DNA of 64,000 nt from Rattus norvegicus (GCF_036323735.1 NC_086019.1:232670102-232734101); one strand, 5' to 3'. Shown: positions 1 to 11,953, numbered from the stretch's first letter. The notes: generated by a model not told the origin, from the sequence alone. Made by a program: numbers and translations.

Positions 1-439
1 CTCTGCCAGGGCATGTCAACGCGACCCACTGCGCAGAGGCCTCGGTGTTCCTATGCCACTAGCTGAACCCAGCCCCCAGTCACCCCAGTAGCCGCCCCCA
101 GTATACTGTCCAAGCACTTAGAACGCAGACTGGGCCCAGTGGGCCAGCCTCGCCTGCAGAGCATGGGTCTCCTACATTGCGGTTTTCCAGATCTACTAGA
201 TGATGTCCACCCACGCGGGAAGCCGAGCACCTCTGCTTTGCTGACTCGGCAGTGCCTGTCCACTTTCCCGTGCGACGTTCGTAGTCACATTCACATTCTC
301 TTATTGAAACATGAAGGACGGCTAGTCAAGGGCGTGGACACAACTTGGACGGAAACATATCCCAGACACGGGTGAAGACTAGCCGCCTCTAGTCTTCACT
401 CAGCCACTGTGACATCAGTGCTCAAAGCCTTGCCACCAG

Positions 440-765
440 TACTCAAAGCTCGCACATTACACCTTCCCTCGAGCAGGGGGCGGGGCGGAGGTGGTGGGAG
501 GGGCGAAGGTGGTGGGAGGAGCCAAGGTGTGTTGGGGCGGGATCGCTCACCGGAAGTCGTATGCCAAGAGCTTAGCAGTTGGGGAAAGAGGAGGAGCTTT
601 AGGCCTTCGGTGGGTGGTTCTGTGCGAAGCTCCAGTACCCCAGGTCCCGGTGGTTCCGGTGTCTCCCGACTTTGAGATCCAAGAGTTGAGGAGTTCACAC
701 TCACTCTTCCAGCGTACAGGCGCTGCGCGCCTTTTACTCTTGATTGGCTGCTGGTCCTGGCGCTC
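440..765. promoter_or_regulatory. GC-box/ETS/CCAAT cluster, possible unannotated promoter
   Basis: This GC-rich stretch contains GC boxes (476-487 and 534-541), an ETS-type motif ACCGGAAGT (549-557) and an inverted CCAAT box ATTGG (743-747). CpGs are more frequent than in the DNA to its right. The combination is typical of a TATA-less mammalian promoter. It lies about 4.5 kb upstream of Dmrt3 exon 1, so it could be a distal or alternative Dmrt3 promoter, a promoter of a noncoding RNA, or an element tied to the 3' end of Dmrt1. No convincing ORF follows it. Promoter activity is inferred. Confidence 0.4.
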
Positions 766-819
766 TACAGGGGAAGTTTCTTTCAGTACTGCTTAGGCTT
801 TATTCACTACTTCGTTCTG

Positions 820-857
<38 letters not shown>
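820..857. repeat. (TG)n microsatellite
   Basis: An uninterrupted TG dinucleotide run of about 19 units lies immediately downstream of the GC-rich cluster. Confidence 0.95.
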
Positions 858-859
<2 letters not shown>

Positions 860-3800
860 TTTTCTGAGGAGGGATAGTCATGGAGTGTGTGTGGGGGTGT
901 TTCTGAGGAGGTGGGGGAGTCATGGAGAAGCCCCCCTGAGACTTTGAGCTAATTTTGTTACTTGAACTTTACTCAGTTACCTGGTTTGGTTTTCTCGATC
1001 TTTGGTTTTTAAATTTCTACAGAAAGTTTGTGTGTTTGAGCTACATTTGAGTTATAAAGTCGTCGTCGATCATTTACCTAGCAAGAGACCTGATTCGTCC
1101 CCTTAAGGTACACATAAGCAAAAGGGGGCTCTCTCCTTCCAAAATGATTTAATGACTTATCCTCCACACAAGAAGGTCTGGAGCAGAGTTGGGGCGGGGT
1201 CAGTGAGAGTGTGACCGCCCCTTTGAAGTACCTTAGAAACCTTAAAATGAGATGCTGTGGGAGTGACACACACCCCAGAGCTGGACTCCTGCAGTCTCTA
1301 GCTCAGGCCGAGTATGAGGAATGTGCCCTGGAAGCCAGAGTGTTGCTGGCCTGGAGAGTTCTAGAACCGGAAGGGAAGGTCGGGCAGCACTTGCAATAGA
1401 GCCAGGTGCTAGCATCTGAAACCACCTCCTACTTGGATGTGACTTCTTCTTCCATGAGATGATGTGGGTAGGTGACTGTCCAGAACCTTCCTCCAGCTAA
1501 AGGCATCCTTCAGGCCTACTGGATCCACGTCAGTAGCTCTCAACTGGTTGCCTGATAGGGGCTTCCAGTTGATTGGTACAATAAGGACCAAGCTTGAGGC
1601 TCTATCCAGAACCAGTTGGGGGTGAACGAGGACATTCTGCCACCTCAAGACCCTGGTCATCCCCATCTTCTTTCAACTTGAAGCTGGCTTAACAGAGACA
1701 TTGATGGGTCAGTCAGTGCAGAAGAGCTCCCACCTAGGTTCAGGCAAAGTGGTGGCTTTTTTTTTTTAAATGCCTGTACAGGGTTTTTCACAATCCCCTA
1801 CCCCCCACCCCCTCACCCGCACCTGTCAACACCAAAGTCACCTTGCTGTAGAGCCCACAAACTAGGAACCCCAACGTCCCCCTGCGTGAGAATACAGAAC
1901 AGATGTCTCCATGTGCCTTACATCAAGCACATTATGCGACTGTCCTTTGATTAAATGTTTCGGGGGAGGGGTCGGGGGTCGAGGAGGATGACACCTATCA
2001 GGACTCCCAGACTCAGATACCAACACTTCTCAACAGGAACACGGGCCCTCGGAGCTCCCGGTGTTCACGCATGTAGCCGCTGAGCGCGTTCCAAAAGGAG
2101 CAAGCGTGTTGTTTCGCCCACTTCAGGATTGATACCTGCCATATCTTACCCGGTTAATTGTGGTTTGAAAACACCAGCGCACCACCCAGAGGAGCTGGGA
2201 GTGGGTAGAGTCTAGTGAGGTTACTTTCCCTTGCAACCCTCCCCCTCCCTTCCCAATTTCTTTGATGATTTTTCCCATAAGTGCATAAGCTGCAGGGCCT
2301 TAGTAGAAGCGGGCCCTGCTCCTCCTAAATGTGATTCGGACCATATGCTTTCTACATTCATTCCCGCACGGGCTTTTCTTCTCTGAACTAACTGCTAACA
2401 CGTTATAGTCACCTTGAAATTTCCTCTGCTATTTTCCAATTAAAGGCTTAATAGCCCTGGAAACGGAGTTCATGTGGTGAAGTTTACCATAGCCCCTTGT
2501 TCTGAAAGGCTTTCTGCTGGGATCCCATTATGTGCTTGAATAAACCCTTTCTGCAAACAGAAATGGGACTCGGGGTTGTCAGGTGTTGGGTTACAATAGA
2601 CTTTGAGGCAGGGGACATTTTACCAACATAAATACAAACCTGTCCCTATAGGGAGATGTTGTCAAATACTGGGATATGGAAAACATTCCCATCAAATATG
2701 AGAAAAGGATTATCGCGCTATATCAAATGAGTATTTAGATCTCAGCCCTCGATGTGCACTGGAGTGAAACGGGGCCCAGTACCAAATAATACCAGTGTGT
2801 GTGAGTGGCACTGGGATAGGGTGGCTAGGTGACCCAGGAAGGAAAGGGGATTGCTTTGAGAATGAAAATGTCCCCTTAAAACCCGATGTAGAGCTCCGCT
2901 ACTCTCCTTCCTCACGGAAACTAGTTACTCTTATTTTCCTGATCCGTTTCGCTGACCATTTACGGAGAAATTCGGCTTTGATAAAAGTCCGTGGTCCTCG
3001 TCTTTCTTAGACGCACAGATTTCAGAGCGAAACAGTATTAAGTCCCCAGATTCCTGCCATTCGCTGATCATGAAAAGTAACTCCTGTAGGCACCTTTTCT
3101 CCCCTGTGTCAGGCCCAATGATCCATGTGTGACTCTTGTGTCCCCTCTCCACAATTTACAAAAGTCCTACTAGCTGTAGAGTGAGGAACTTGTTTTCTTG
3201 TCGAAAGGTGGGAAGGGGCCGGATTAGAAGGGTAGGGGAAAGGGTAAAAACCAGGGGTACTGGTTCCGTGACGCTTTTGGGACAGTTTCTCCGAAATAGC
3301 ATTCGTGTGCAAAAGGTTCCTCCCCAGTCCCAGCCGGTCAGCCCGGAACAACTACCAACTCCTCCGGCCCGCACCTGAAACCCGAGTAGCTAAGGGCATC
3401 GAGGGTAAAAAAGGTTCGAAGCTATATTTATATTCCTCATTCAAAGCTCTCTCCCGGTTTCAAATCCCTTTTCCGGGCAGAGAGCTTGCTGTTTGAACTC
3501 GCAACGGTGCAGTCCTAGAATTCACAGCAATCCCAGACCGCCCGGTGCTCTCTTCCATGGCTGGCTGTAGGGCTGGGCACTGGAAGGCGACCTTCAGAAA
3601 GGGACTGTGGCCTCTGTGCAGTTCAGGAGTCAGGTACTGCAGCAGACCCGTTTACCCTAACTTTCACCCACACAGTAAAAAGCGGAACGCACGTTCCCAG
3701 GGGCCACTAACAGACTATCCGAGACTTCCGTCGTCTCCTTCATACTGAGATGGTAAAGCGGTCCTGAGCCTACATTATGCCTGGATTTTTGTTCGGTTGT

Positions 3801-4589
3801 TTTCTTGGTTAGGTGAAAGAAGGCAGCCTTCTCTACGCGTACGTAGTGGTACCGGACATTGGACAAACCAATACTGAAAACAAGCAAGGAATATAAACGA
3901 AGTTTATGCTGTAAAGAAACAAAAAGGCTTATCCAGTCTAATGTTATACACGAGACTCTTCCCACCGTCACGTAAAGATTATTATGAGGAGGGTCTATTC
4001 CTTATTCTTAAGTAAAACACAGCGTCTGTGGGGATTTGGGCTAGGCAATTCCGGATCTTGGCTGGTTCAATGACCGTTGCGGGAACAAATGCCGGGTAAC
4101 TTTGGGGGGCCACTAATGTGTCTTCTGCCTACACTCTCAGAAAGTTTAAACAGTGCTTAAGGAAAACATCCAAGAGAACACTTCCCGGACCTTTCAAGGA
4201 AGAGGCTGTTTATTTTAAAGACAGAAGGAGGTAAGTAGAAAATTAAAGTTACCCTCTAAAACGAGTTGTCTTCCTGAAGCCCGACAAATTAAAAAAAAAA
4301 AAAAAAACAAACCCACAACAACTCATTTTTCTTCCGCAGCAATTAAAGAGAAACTAGATTGCAAAAACGAAGCGAAGAATTCCCAAATCACTACCACCCC
4401 TCTCACTCTTGATTCCTCTTGTCAGGTGGTGACTGTTCCGGTTCTTGAAACTCGGTCCTCCCGGGGCCGACCTGCGGTGTACCCTCAATTCCCTCGCAAG
4501 CTCCGAATTGCTGAGGCCAAGGGTGGGAGTGAAAGCGGTCTTGTGCTTAGTGCTTTGAGACCAGTCCTGGAGCGACGTGAGAGGGTAGG
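858..4589. other. Upstream intergenic sequence, no gene recognised
   Basis: Only short unsupported ORFs occur here and I recognise no SINE or LINE. An A tract lies at about 4291-4307. The low repeat density between Dmrt1 and Dmrt3 would fit retained cis-regulatory DNA, but I cannot point to a specific element. The 3' UTR of Dmrt1 could extend into the left edge; I could not recognise it. Confidence 0.5.
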
Positions 4590-4854
4590 GGAGAGGCCTG
4601 CGGGCTGGCTTACAAGCACCCACCCCCTCCCCAACGTCTCCCGCCCCACACCCGGTCCGCCCTGCGCTGTACCGCAGCGGCGCAGTCCCTCCCGGCTCAG
4701 AAAGGGGTAACAGAGGGCTTGGAAGAGGGGGCTTTGAGCGCCCCCGCCTGAGAGGCCTGGCTGCAGGTGGCGGGGAAGGTGAGGTACAAGAACCCGAGGG
4801 GTGCCTGCCAGGGAGGAGGAAAGCGCGTGGGGAGCGCAAGGGGGCTGGGACCCT

Positions 4855-4904
4855 GGGGAGGGGGTGGCGGTGGGAGGGAGGAGGGACTCGGGGGGAGGGG
4901 AGGG
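4855..4904 (+). other. G-run cluster with G-quadruplex potential
   Basis: More than four runs of three or more G, separated by short loops, occur on the + strand (GGGGAGGGGGTGGCGG followed by several GGG/GGGG runs). The cluster is about 310 bp upstream of the Dmrt3 start codon, in the CpG-rich region, so it is either core promoter or 5' UTR. Folding is predicted only. Confidence 0.6.
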
Positions 4905-5209
4905 CGGCGGAGGAGGTGCTGGGTCCAGTCTGCGAGGAAGGGACCAGGGGAGGAAGTGGCTCAGACCGTAATCAGAGCTCTCCTCGGCCCGGTGCAGCTG
5001 CCCTGAGAGCCTCGGCGTGGGAGGACCAGCGGGTGGAGTTTGCTCCGGGGAGAGCGGCGAGCAGAGAGGCGGCGCGCGTGGGGACCCGCGGGCTGAGAGC
5101 ACCATCGGAGCGGAGGAGACTGCAGCCGTACCTCCGGCTGCTGCCGACCTTCCCGGGCCTCCGAGCTCCGCGCTCCAGCTCCCGCCGTCGACCAGGGGGA
5201 GCCCTGGGC

Positions 5210-5678
5210 ATGAACGGCTACGGCTCCCCCTACCTGTACATGGGCGGCCCGGTGTCGCAGCCGCCGCGGGCGCCCTTGCAGCGGACGCCCAAGTGCGCGC
5301 GCTGCCGGAACCACGGGGTGCTATCCTGGCTTAAGGGCCACAAGCGCTACTGTCGCTTCAAGGACTGCACCTGCGAGAAGTGCATCCTGATCATCGAGCG
5401 GCAGCGGGTGATGGCGGCGCAGGTGGCGCTGCGGCGGCAGCAGGCCAACGAGAGCCTGGAGAGCCTCATCCCGGACTCGCTGCGGGCTCTGCCAGGGCCT
5501 CCGCCGCCGGGGGACGCCGCGGCCACCGCCGCCACCGCCTCGCAGTCGTCCCCAGCCTCCCAGGCGTCCCAGCCGCCGGCGCCGCCTCGTCCCGCCACCG
5601 AGTTGGCCGCGGCCGCTGCGCTGCGCTGGGTCGCCGAGCCCCAGCCCGGGACGCTGCCAGCGCAGATTGCTAAGCCAG
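5210..5678 (+). CDS. Dmrt3: Dmrt3 coding exon 1 (DM domain)
   Basis: This exon encodes residues 1-156 and the first base of codon 157 of doublesex- and mab-3-related transcription factor 3, a nuclear DNA-binding protein. In mammals DMRT3 specifies dI6 commissural spinal interneurons that coordinate limb movement. The start MNGYGSPYLYMGG matches the DMRT3 N-terminus I know. The DM domain spans roughly residues 24-75. Its intertwined zinc ligands are visible: C29, C32, H44 and C48 for one site, and H35, C53, C55 and C58 for the other. The recognition helix ERQRVMAAQVALRRQQ follows. Residues 85-140 are Ala/Pro/Ser-rich and likely disordered. The exon ends in CCAG followed by GTGAGA, a good donor, and splices in phase 1 to 17060. 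The frame stays open upstream to an in-frame ATG at 4916, but the start at 5210 is the conserved family start. Its Kozak context is moderate (G at -3, A at +4). Confidence 0.97.
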
Positions 5679-7579
5679 GTGAGAGCTTTTGCCGGGCTGG
5701 GGTCGCGCTCCGAAGGAGGGAATGTCGAGGGCGCTCAGGCGTTTGATGGAGAAGGCTGAGGACAAGTTTGTGGGAAGTTGATCGTGTTGGGCCTGCCCAC
5801 CCCCTAACCAGGCACCGATTCTTAATCTCCGGGAAAAGGGGGTCTTGAGAGTCTGAAGCCTGTGGAACCCAGGGAATCCCCAGAGGGGCCAACCAAATAG
5901 CCTGGCTGTGTGTCCCTACTTCAGTCGTTTTCCCAGGTTGAAAAGGAGCATAATAGGTCAATTCCAAGAGTAAAAAGATGTCTTGGGGAGTACCAACTTT
6001 AAAGGCACCAAGACGAGGAAGGTTTTCAGGGCTGCGGCTTTTGGCGGGGGGGGGGGAGGTTTCATTTGGAACTAGGGGGTAAGTTCGTGTTGGTTAGCTA
6101 TCAGGGTCCAGTGCTTTGCTGTTTCTAGGCGATTCTTGGCTTAGTTGGGACGCGGGAGCAAAACAGCGTTCTGTCTCTTTCTAAAGGAACTCGGAATCGG
6201 TTTAGCCCGGCTAAGAGGCCTCAAAACTTAGAATTCGATGAAAAAAAAAAAAAAGAAGAGCCTTTTAAAGAACTATAAGAAAAAGGTTTCAAAAGGCCTC
6301 AAAGTGAGATCAGTTAACTCTTTTTTTTTTGCTGAACTATTTCTTTGGTCCTTTAATGCTGTTTCCCGGGCTGCTGTGGTGTGAAGAGATTCAAAAGAAA
6401 ACTTAGCCTACAGTGGAGAAAACCTAGCAAGTGCTTTTCCAGGATTATGCAGGGTTGGCCTGGCGTGGACCAGTGCAAGGCTTTCTGGACATCTAGCTTC
6501 CCTCTGTTCTCTTTTTCTCTCAGAAATGCTTTTATTTGGAGATGGGATAACGGGATTCTGAGCCCTGACAGTGGGCAAACCCCAATTTCCACCTAGTTGT
6601 CTTTCTGGCTTCTTCCAGAATCTGTCCCCATTTTAAGCCTCTTTCTCTCTTTTCCTCGGAGGAACCTCTAGCTTCACTCCTGGCCTCTCTCAGCTTCACA
6701 CAGGAGACAGGCCCATCTCCTCCAGAATGGGGTGTACAGGAATTCGGAGTGAAAGTCCACAGTTTTCAGTAGCTAGAGCCTCTCTCTCTACTGCCTCAGC
6801 CGCTCAATGACAGCTCTTCTTCCGAGAACCCCAGAGCACCAAGCTGAACTGTCGTGGTGTGTGGTGAGGCGGCTGGGCCAGTCAGTCCCACCTTCTGGCT
6901 CAGTCGTGCCCTGTAGGCCTGAAGTTCAGAAAGCAGTTTGCTGACTGAGTTTTGTGGGTATTTAACTACAAGGAACACATAAGCTCGTCACAGAGGCAGG
7001 GCCCACGACTCTCATCTTGTGTTTGTGGATTTGCCATAAAAACTAGAGCCTATGGTGGGAAGAGGGTTTTCTGGATTTGTCCTGAGAACAAGTAGGAGAG
7101 TTAGGGCTCAGTCCCAGAGGTGATTCCGTGCTACTTTCAATTTTCCGTTCTGGTTTTCCTGGCTCTAGGACTAGAGACCCCAGGACTAGAGCAGAAGACC
7201 CAGTTGAAATTCAAGTTACAGCACCCAGCTGCCTACCAGCAGCTCTTACAGAGCGGTAACCTTGAGTTCTGTGGTCTTTGTCTACGAGGGGACTCCTTTA
7301 GTATCCTGTGTTCCCTCCATGGGTTGTCTTCCTCCATAGCCAACATTTATGGGGAGTCACAAAATCCAAGGTGAGGAGAAAAGGGAGTGGGGTAAGGCAT
7401 CGATCGAGGAGGCCAGGTTGAAGCAACAGCAGGAGGGACCAAGCTTTAGTAGAATTAAAGGGGGCAAAGAATTCCAAGTGTGTAAACCAGGCTGGGTACA
7501 TGATTTCTCTCCCTCCGTGTTCACCAGATACTCGGGGTAGCCTGAGCCTTCCAAATTGAGAACAAGCAATTGAGAGAGA

Positions 7580-7817
7580 GGGAAAAAAGGAGGAGGGGGA
7601 AGAAGGAGGAGGAAGAAGAGGAGAAAGGAGAGGAGGGAGAGGAGGAGAAAGAGAAAAAGAGAGAAGAAGAAGAAAAGAGGAGGAGGAGGAAATAAGAAAA
7701 GAAGAAGAAGAAGAAGAAGAAGAAGAGGAGGAGGAAGAAGAAGAAGAAGAAGAAGAAGAAGAAGAAGAAGAAGAAGAAGAAGAAGAAGAAGAAGAAGAAG
7801 AAGAAGAAGAAGAAGAA
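7580..7817. repeat. GA-rich tract ending in pure (GAA)n
   Basis: This purine-only (+ strand) tract starts as mixed GGA/GAA/GAGAAA units and becomes an uninterrupted GAA run of about 28 units at roughly 7733-7816. It lies in the Dmrt3 intron. The serine and leucine ORFs read from it on the - strand are artefacts of the repeat. Confidence 0.95.
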
Positions 7818-8984
7818 AGACTTCCAGAGACTGAGCTATGTGGGGCCAAGGGTTAACTTGCACACTCGCTAACTAACTTTTGTTTTCATTCATCAGTTGA
7901 ATTCCGTTAAGGAGAAAAGAAAACTCATCACTTGGTTTGGGGAGAGGGTTCTAAAATAAACTGATTACAATTTCACAGCCAGGAACACAAATAGATCGCT
8001 TCTGTGCAACACGTGTAAAACAGCAGCTCTGTTGGGAGGGGGCGGCTGAGTTAAAACCTCCTGGTGAGACCTCCGGTGGCTGGACACTTGCAATATATTT
8101 ATATGTGGCACGACATCATCTTTAGAAGTATATTAGGGGTTCTTGTATAAATTAGTCCTTTCCACCGAGGCCCCGCTGGGATGGAAGGGCCATGGGCCAG
8201 TTCTGAGCAGCAGTCCCTGAGTCTGGAAACTGTTAGCAGACCATTTAGGTCTGCTCCTTTGTCAACTCAGGTTTTGAAAATCCGCCTTGGATTATTTGCC
8301 GTCAGAGAGCCTCCCACAGATAGCTGTGTTCTTGGAGACAAATGCAGGGGGAGCAGCAGCACTCGGAGTCTGTTTCTTCTCCAAATATTTAAGAAAAGCA
8401 CAGGCTTCAAGAAGGATGTTGGCTAGGCATCATGGGAGAAAGCCCACGTCGTTCAGGGAAGAGATGAATGCCAAAACTCCATTTTCTAATGGGGTGTGTG
8501 GGGGGGTGATCTTTCCTGAACTCTCCTTCAGATGGCTTAAAGGAATGTTTGAGCACTGTTTCCAACGTGAGTTTAAGAAGATTTTACTATTTCAACTATG
8601 GATTGAAAAAAAATTTTTTTATTACAGCCTTCTGCCTGTCATCTCTGAATTAAATTAGATTTTGATTGTGCTCCAGTTTCTAAGTTAACTTTCGCTATGG
8701 ATTCTATGCAACCCACATACTCCGTTTCTAACTTCCCTTTGTGTCACCCCCATCCCCCTCCCCATGAGAACAGCTCAGGGAGCCTAACCTTTTGTGGCTA
8801 TTTGAGCTTCTGACCTGGCAGTCTTAATCAAACCAGCCAAGCCAGCCTTTCAGGATCCTGGGCTCTGGATCTGAGGGAAGTTTAGGGTCATGGCCAAGGT
8901 GAGAAGCTATAGTCACATTCACTACCTTGCCTGGAAAGGAAAGATCAGTGGCTGTGGAATCTTCCTTGATGTATAACTGCCAGA

Positions 8985-9117
8985 TATATTATATATATAT
9001 ATATACACACATACACACATACATATATAGTATATATATGTATGTACATATGAAATAAATTTATGCATATAAGTTTAATTTAACATAATTTAATTTAAAT
9101 AACTGATATATATGTTA
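8985..9117. repeat. AT-rich low-complexity tract with (TA)n and CATA units
   Basis: TA dinucleotides, ACACAT units and TTTAA blocks alternate over about 130 bp within the Dmrt3 intron. No gene content is seen. Confidence 0.85.
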
Positions 9118-10465
9118 TTTAAATGCTCTTGAAAGACACTGGTTGGAGAGTGACGAGGAGGGTTGGATAGGAAAGTCACATGGCCTTTAATTCTGAAAGA
9201 GGCAGACAAGGCAGAGAGAGGGGGGACGGTGATTTTGGAAAGCGGACTCTAAGCACCTTTATGATTGCTCTGGGCTTCCTGCTCCTTGATTTGTATTGCC
9301 CAGTCTGCTGTCTTCATTTTAATTCTTCTCCCTTTTAATTCTCCAAAGATAAATAGTTGGCCATTTGTGTTAAGGGAGAGTTCCCAAAAGCCAGATGAGG
9401 AATTCCTGTCTGACTGCACACCCAGAGCAAGGGAGAAGCTGCAAACAATTACAAGTCATCTGGGGTATCTACCTGTGAACTGAAAAAACGACAACAGAAA
9501 CAAAAACAAACGCGTCTGGCTTTAAGATGGCTTGATTTGAAGCAAGGGGCTTTAAGAAAAGCCAGACAGGAAGAAATACCAGGACAGCAAGACTGCCACT
9601 TGGAGCCTCTTACTCAGTTCTGGCTTTGAGGGTAAAGAATCCAGTGTTTTCCTTGCTAGATTTGATGGGTAGGTCAGTTGCGGGGAGGTGGGGGGATGCC
9701 TACTGACCAGGCACAGGAGGCTGGCCTCTCTGGTGGCCCCCACCCTGGATGGAGTGGTAGGGAGCCTAGGAGAGGCTTATAGGACAGCATGTTGGCTTCT
9801 CTGGGTACTGAAGCTTGTCTTGCTCGCCACACTTGCTAGTCCTCCCTCATCTAAGGACTAAAGCAAGTCTCCCTGAGCTCCCTGAGCCCTTCCTTCTCAG
9901 CCCCTAGGGCCTCAGCTGCCTGCCTGCTTCCTCCTGATCTCACCTACCCTGAGGGGCAGTGGAATGTTCCCATCTGTCTGGTAGAGCCGGAGGACGAAGG
10001 TTAAAGGGAAAAGAGAGTCCTCCCATAGGAACTGGAGTCTGTTGCCAGGCAGAGAACCCCCAGCCTGTTCCAGGCCTTATAAATCTGAGGGATGACAGTG
10101 CTCTCCACTTACAACCAACTTTTCCTCTCCCTGATGGATGAACTCTCGGGTTTAAAAGATTACAGTAATCACAGGAGGACAGTGTAAATCGAATCCGATA
10201 GCAATAACTTTTGGAGAAGGTCAGGCTCAAGTGAAACGTTACCAAGCAACAGGCGTTCTGTTTGCAAAATACAATCAGAGAGCATCGATGAGAAATTCTT
10301 TTCTGCAGCGAGTCAGCACTTTCTGTTAACAGCTTTACAGAGGGAAGGGGGGTAAATCTTCATAAATCAAAGTCCCTGCAGGACTTGGAACCTTTTCCGG
10401 AACTGTTGCATTTCCTCCTGACTGGGAAGAAGAGTGCCCAGCGAAAACCCATTTGCCTGCCTGCT

Positions 10466-10566
10466 TCTTCTTCTTCTTCTGCTGCTGCTGCTGCTTCTGC
10501 TTCTGCTTCTGCTTCTCCTCCTCCTCTTCCTCCTCCTCCCCCTCCTCCTCCTCCTCCTCCCCCCCC

Positions 10567-10598
<32 letters not shown>

Positions 10599-10858
10599 CT
10601 CCTCCTCCTCCTCCTCCTCTTCTTCTTCTTCTTCTTCTTCTTCTTCTTCTTCTTCTTCTTCTTCTTCTTCTTCTTCTTCTTTTCCCTTCCTCCTCCTCCT
10701 CCTCCTCCTCCTCCTCTTCCTCCTCCTCCTCCTCCTCCTCCTCCTCTTCCTCCTCCTCCTCCTCCTCCTCTTCTTCTTCTTCTTCTTCTTCTTCTTCTTC
10801 TTCTTCTTCTTCTTCTTCTTCTTCTTCTTCTTCTTCTTCTTCTTCTTCTTCTTCTTCT
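10466..10858. repeat. Compound trinucleotide repeat (CTG/TTC/CTC/TTC)n
   Basis: This is about 390 bp of pyrimidine-rich trinucleotides. It begins with a short TTC and CTG/TTCTG block (10466-10514), then mixed CTC/TTCC, then pure TTC (about 10618-10681), then CTC-rich, and finally a pure TTC run of about 29 units (10770-10858). It lies in the Dmrt3 intron and is the sequence complement of the GAA tract 2.9 kb upstream. The long Ser, Leu, Phe and Pro ORFs here are artefacts. Confidence 0.96.
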
Positions 10859-11814
10859 ATTTTACTCCATGATGGCTTTCTTCCTTTCTTTCACTATTTA
10901 ACCTGTGGCAGCAACCTCTAGCCATTAAGCACTCAGGTCCTTGGAGTCCCTAGTTCTAGTCCAGTGTAGTTTGGATTACATAGTAAGCCTTTGGTCATCA
11001 AAGGACCACCTCTTTGCCATACACATGTTCTGACTCTCACACAGCATTTTAGCTGCCCCCCCCTCCCCGGCCTAATTAGCACACTCTTTTCTGGGAAGGA
11101 AAAGAATGAAGGTAGAGAGGTAGGCGAGGGCTTCCATTTTGTCTTATGACTAAACAGATTTTACAAAGTACAGCTGCCTTCCAAGTAATAGGACATAACG
11201 AGAAACTCGGAACATTCCTCCTTTCTGGACCGTATGCTCTATTCGTTACAGTTACTCGTCAGACTTGAATTTCAGGCTGACCTCAATGTTCTAGTGTTTT
11301 CCACCATGGAGAATGGCCTTATGAGCTCAGTGTCTTCATGTGTGAATAATGTTCCCGTCTGTGTGAAGATGGCATGGTCGGCCCTGCTTCTGGCTTCTGC
11401 GAGACTCGCTGTGCAGAATCATAAAATATGAGCAGCTGATCAGATACTTCAGACTTTTGCAAAAGATTAGCTACCTTGTAAGCCCCAGTGGCCAAGGCAA
11501 TGCTGTGGTTATCTTCGTATAATCTTACCTAGCCCAGTACCCAGGGATATAGGGGATTTAAGGGGATTTGCTAAGTAGAAGGATAAGCAAGTAGCCAGCT
11601 GCATCTTTGTAAACGCCCGATGAACAGGTCGGTTTGTAGATTTCCCCTGAACCTTTTCAAAGCTTCTAGTTCCCAAGAAAGGGATCTTGCTGAATATTTT
11701 TTTTTGTAAGACACATGGAATCTACAATTGTAACCTATACTTCCTTAAGCCCACCAGCACTTTCTAAGCAATGCCCCTGCAAAATCTTGGCTTTATAGAA
11801 TCTCAGACGTAGCA

Positions 11815-11870
11815 TCTTCCTGTCAGCCTCTTGAGTGTTAGGATTACAAGTGTGCACCACCAGGCCAGGT
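11815..11870 (-). repeat. Short B1 SINE fragment
   Basis: The sequence resembles the reverse complement of the left part of B1 (TTAGGATTACAAGTGTGCAC, then ACCAGGCCAGG). Only about 55 bp remain. Confidence 0.5.
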
Positions 11871-11951
11871 TAAGGAGATCATCCTGAGCCTTTTTATCCA
11901 GTGTTAAATCAGAGCTGATCGTTTACAAAGCCAAGCACTGAGTATTTTCAT

Positions 11952-11953
<2 letters not shown>

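Larger units (their letters stand above)
4590..5760 (+). promoter_or_regulatory. Dmrt3: CpG-rich 5' region (CpG island) of Dmrt3
   Basis: CpG dinucleotides and G+C content rise sharply from about 4.6 kb and stay high through exon 1, falling again in the first intron. The stretch covers the presumed transcription start, the 5' UTR and the DM-domain exon. No TATA box is evident just upstream, which fits a CpG-island promoter. The exact start site cannot be read from sequence. Developmental transcription factor genes such as the DMRT family commonly have islands of this type, often Polycomb-regulated; that regulation is inference. Confidence 0.75.

Noticed and set aside
1..420. Possible last exon of Dmrt1 at the left edge
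   Set aside because: No DMRT1 coding sequence is recognisable in any frame; at most an unrecognised 3' UTR.
4485..5967. Two 206-codon ORFs antisense to Dmrt3 exon 1 (4485-5105 and 5347-5967)
   Set aside because: GC-rich shadow frames of the CpG island and the DM exon; no recognisable protein features.
7298..7863. Long Ser-rich and Leu-rich ORFs on the - strand
   Set aside because: They are translations of the GAA/GGA repeat in different frames, with no conserved domain.
10385..10921. ORFs of up to 178 codons rich in Ser, Leu, Phe and Pro
   Set aside because: All come from the TTC/CTC trinucleotide tract inside the Dmrt3 intron.
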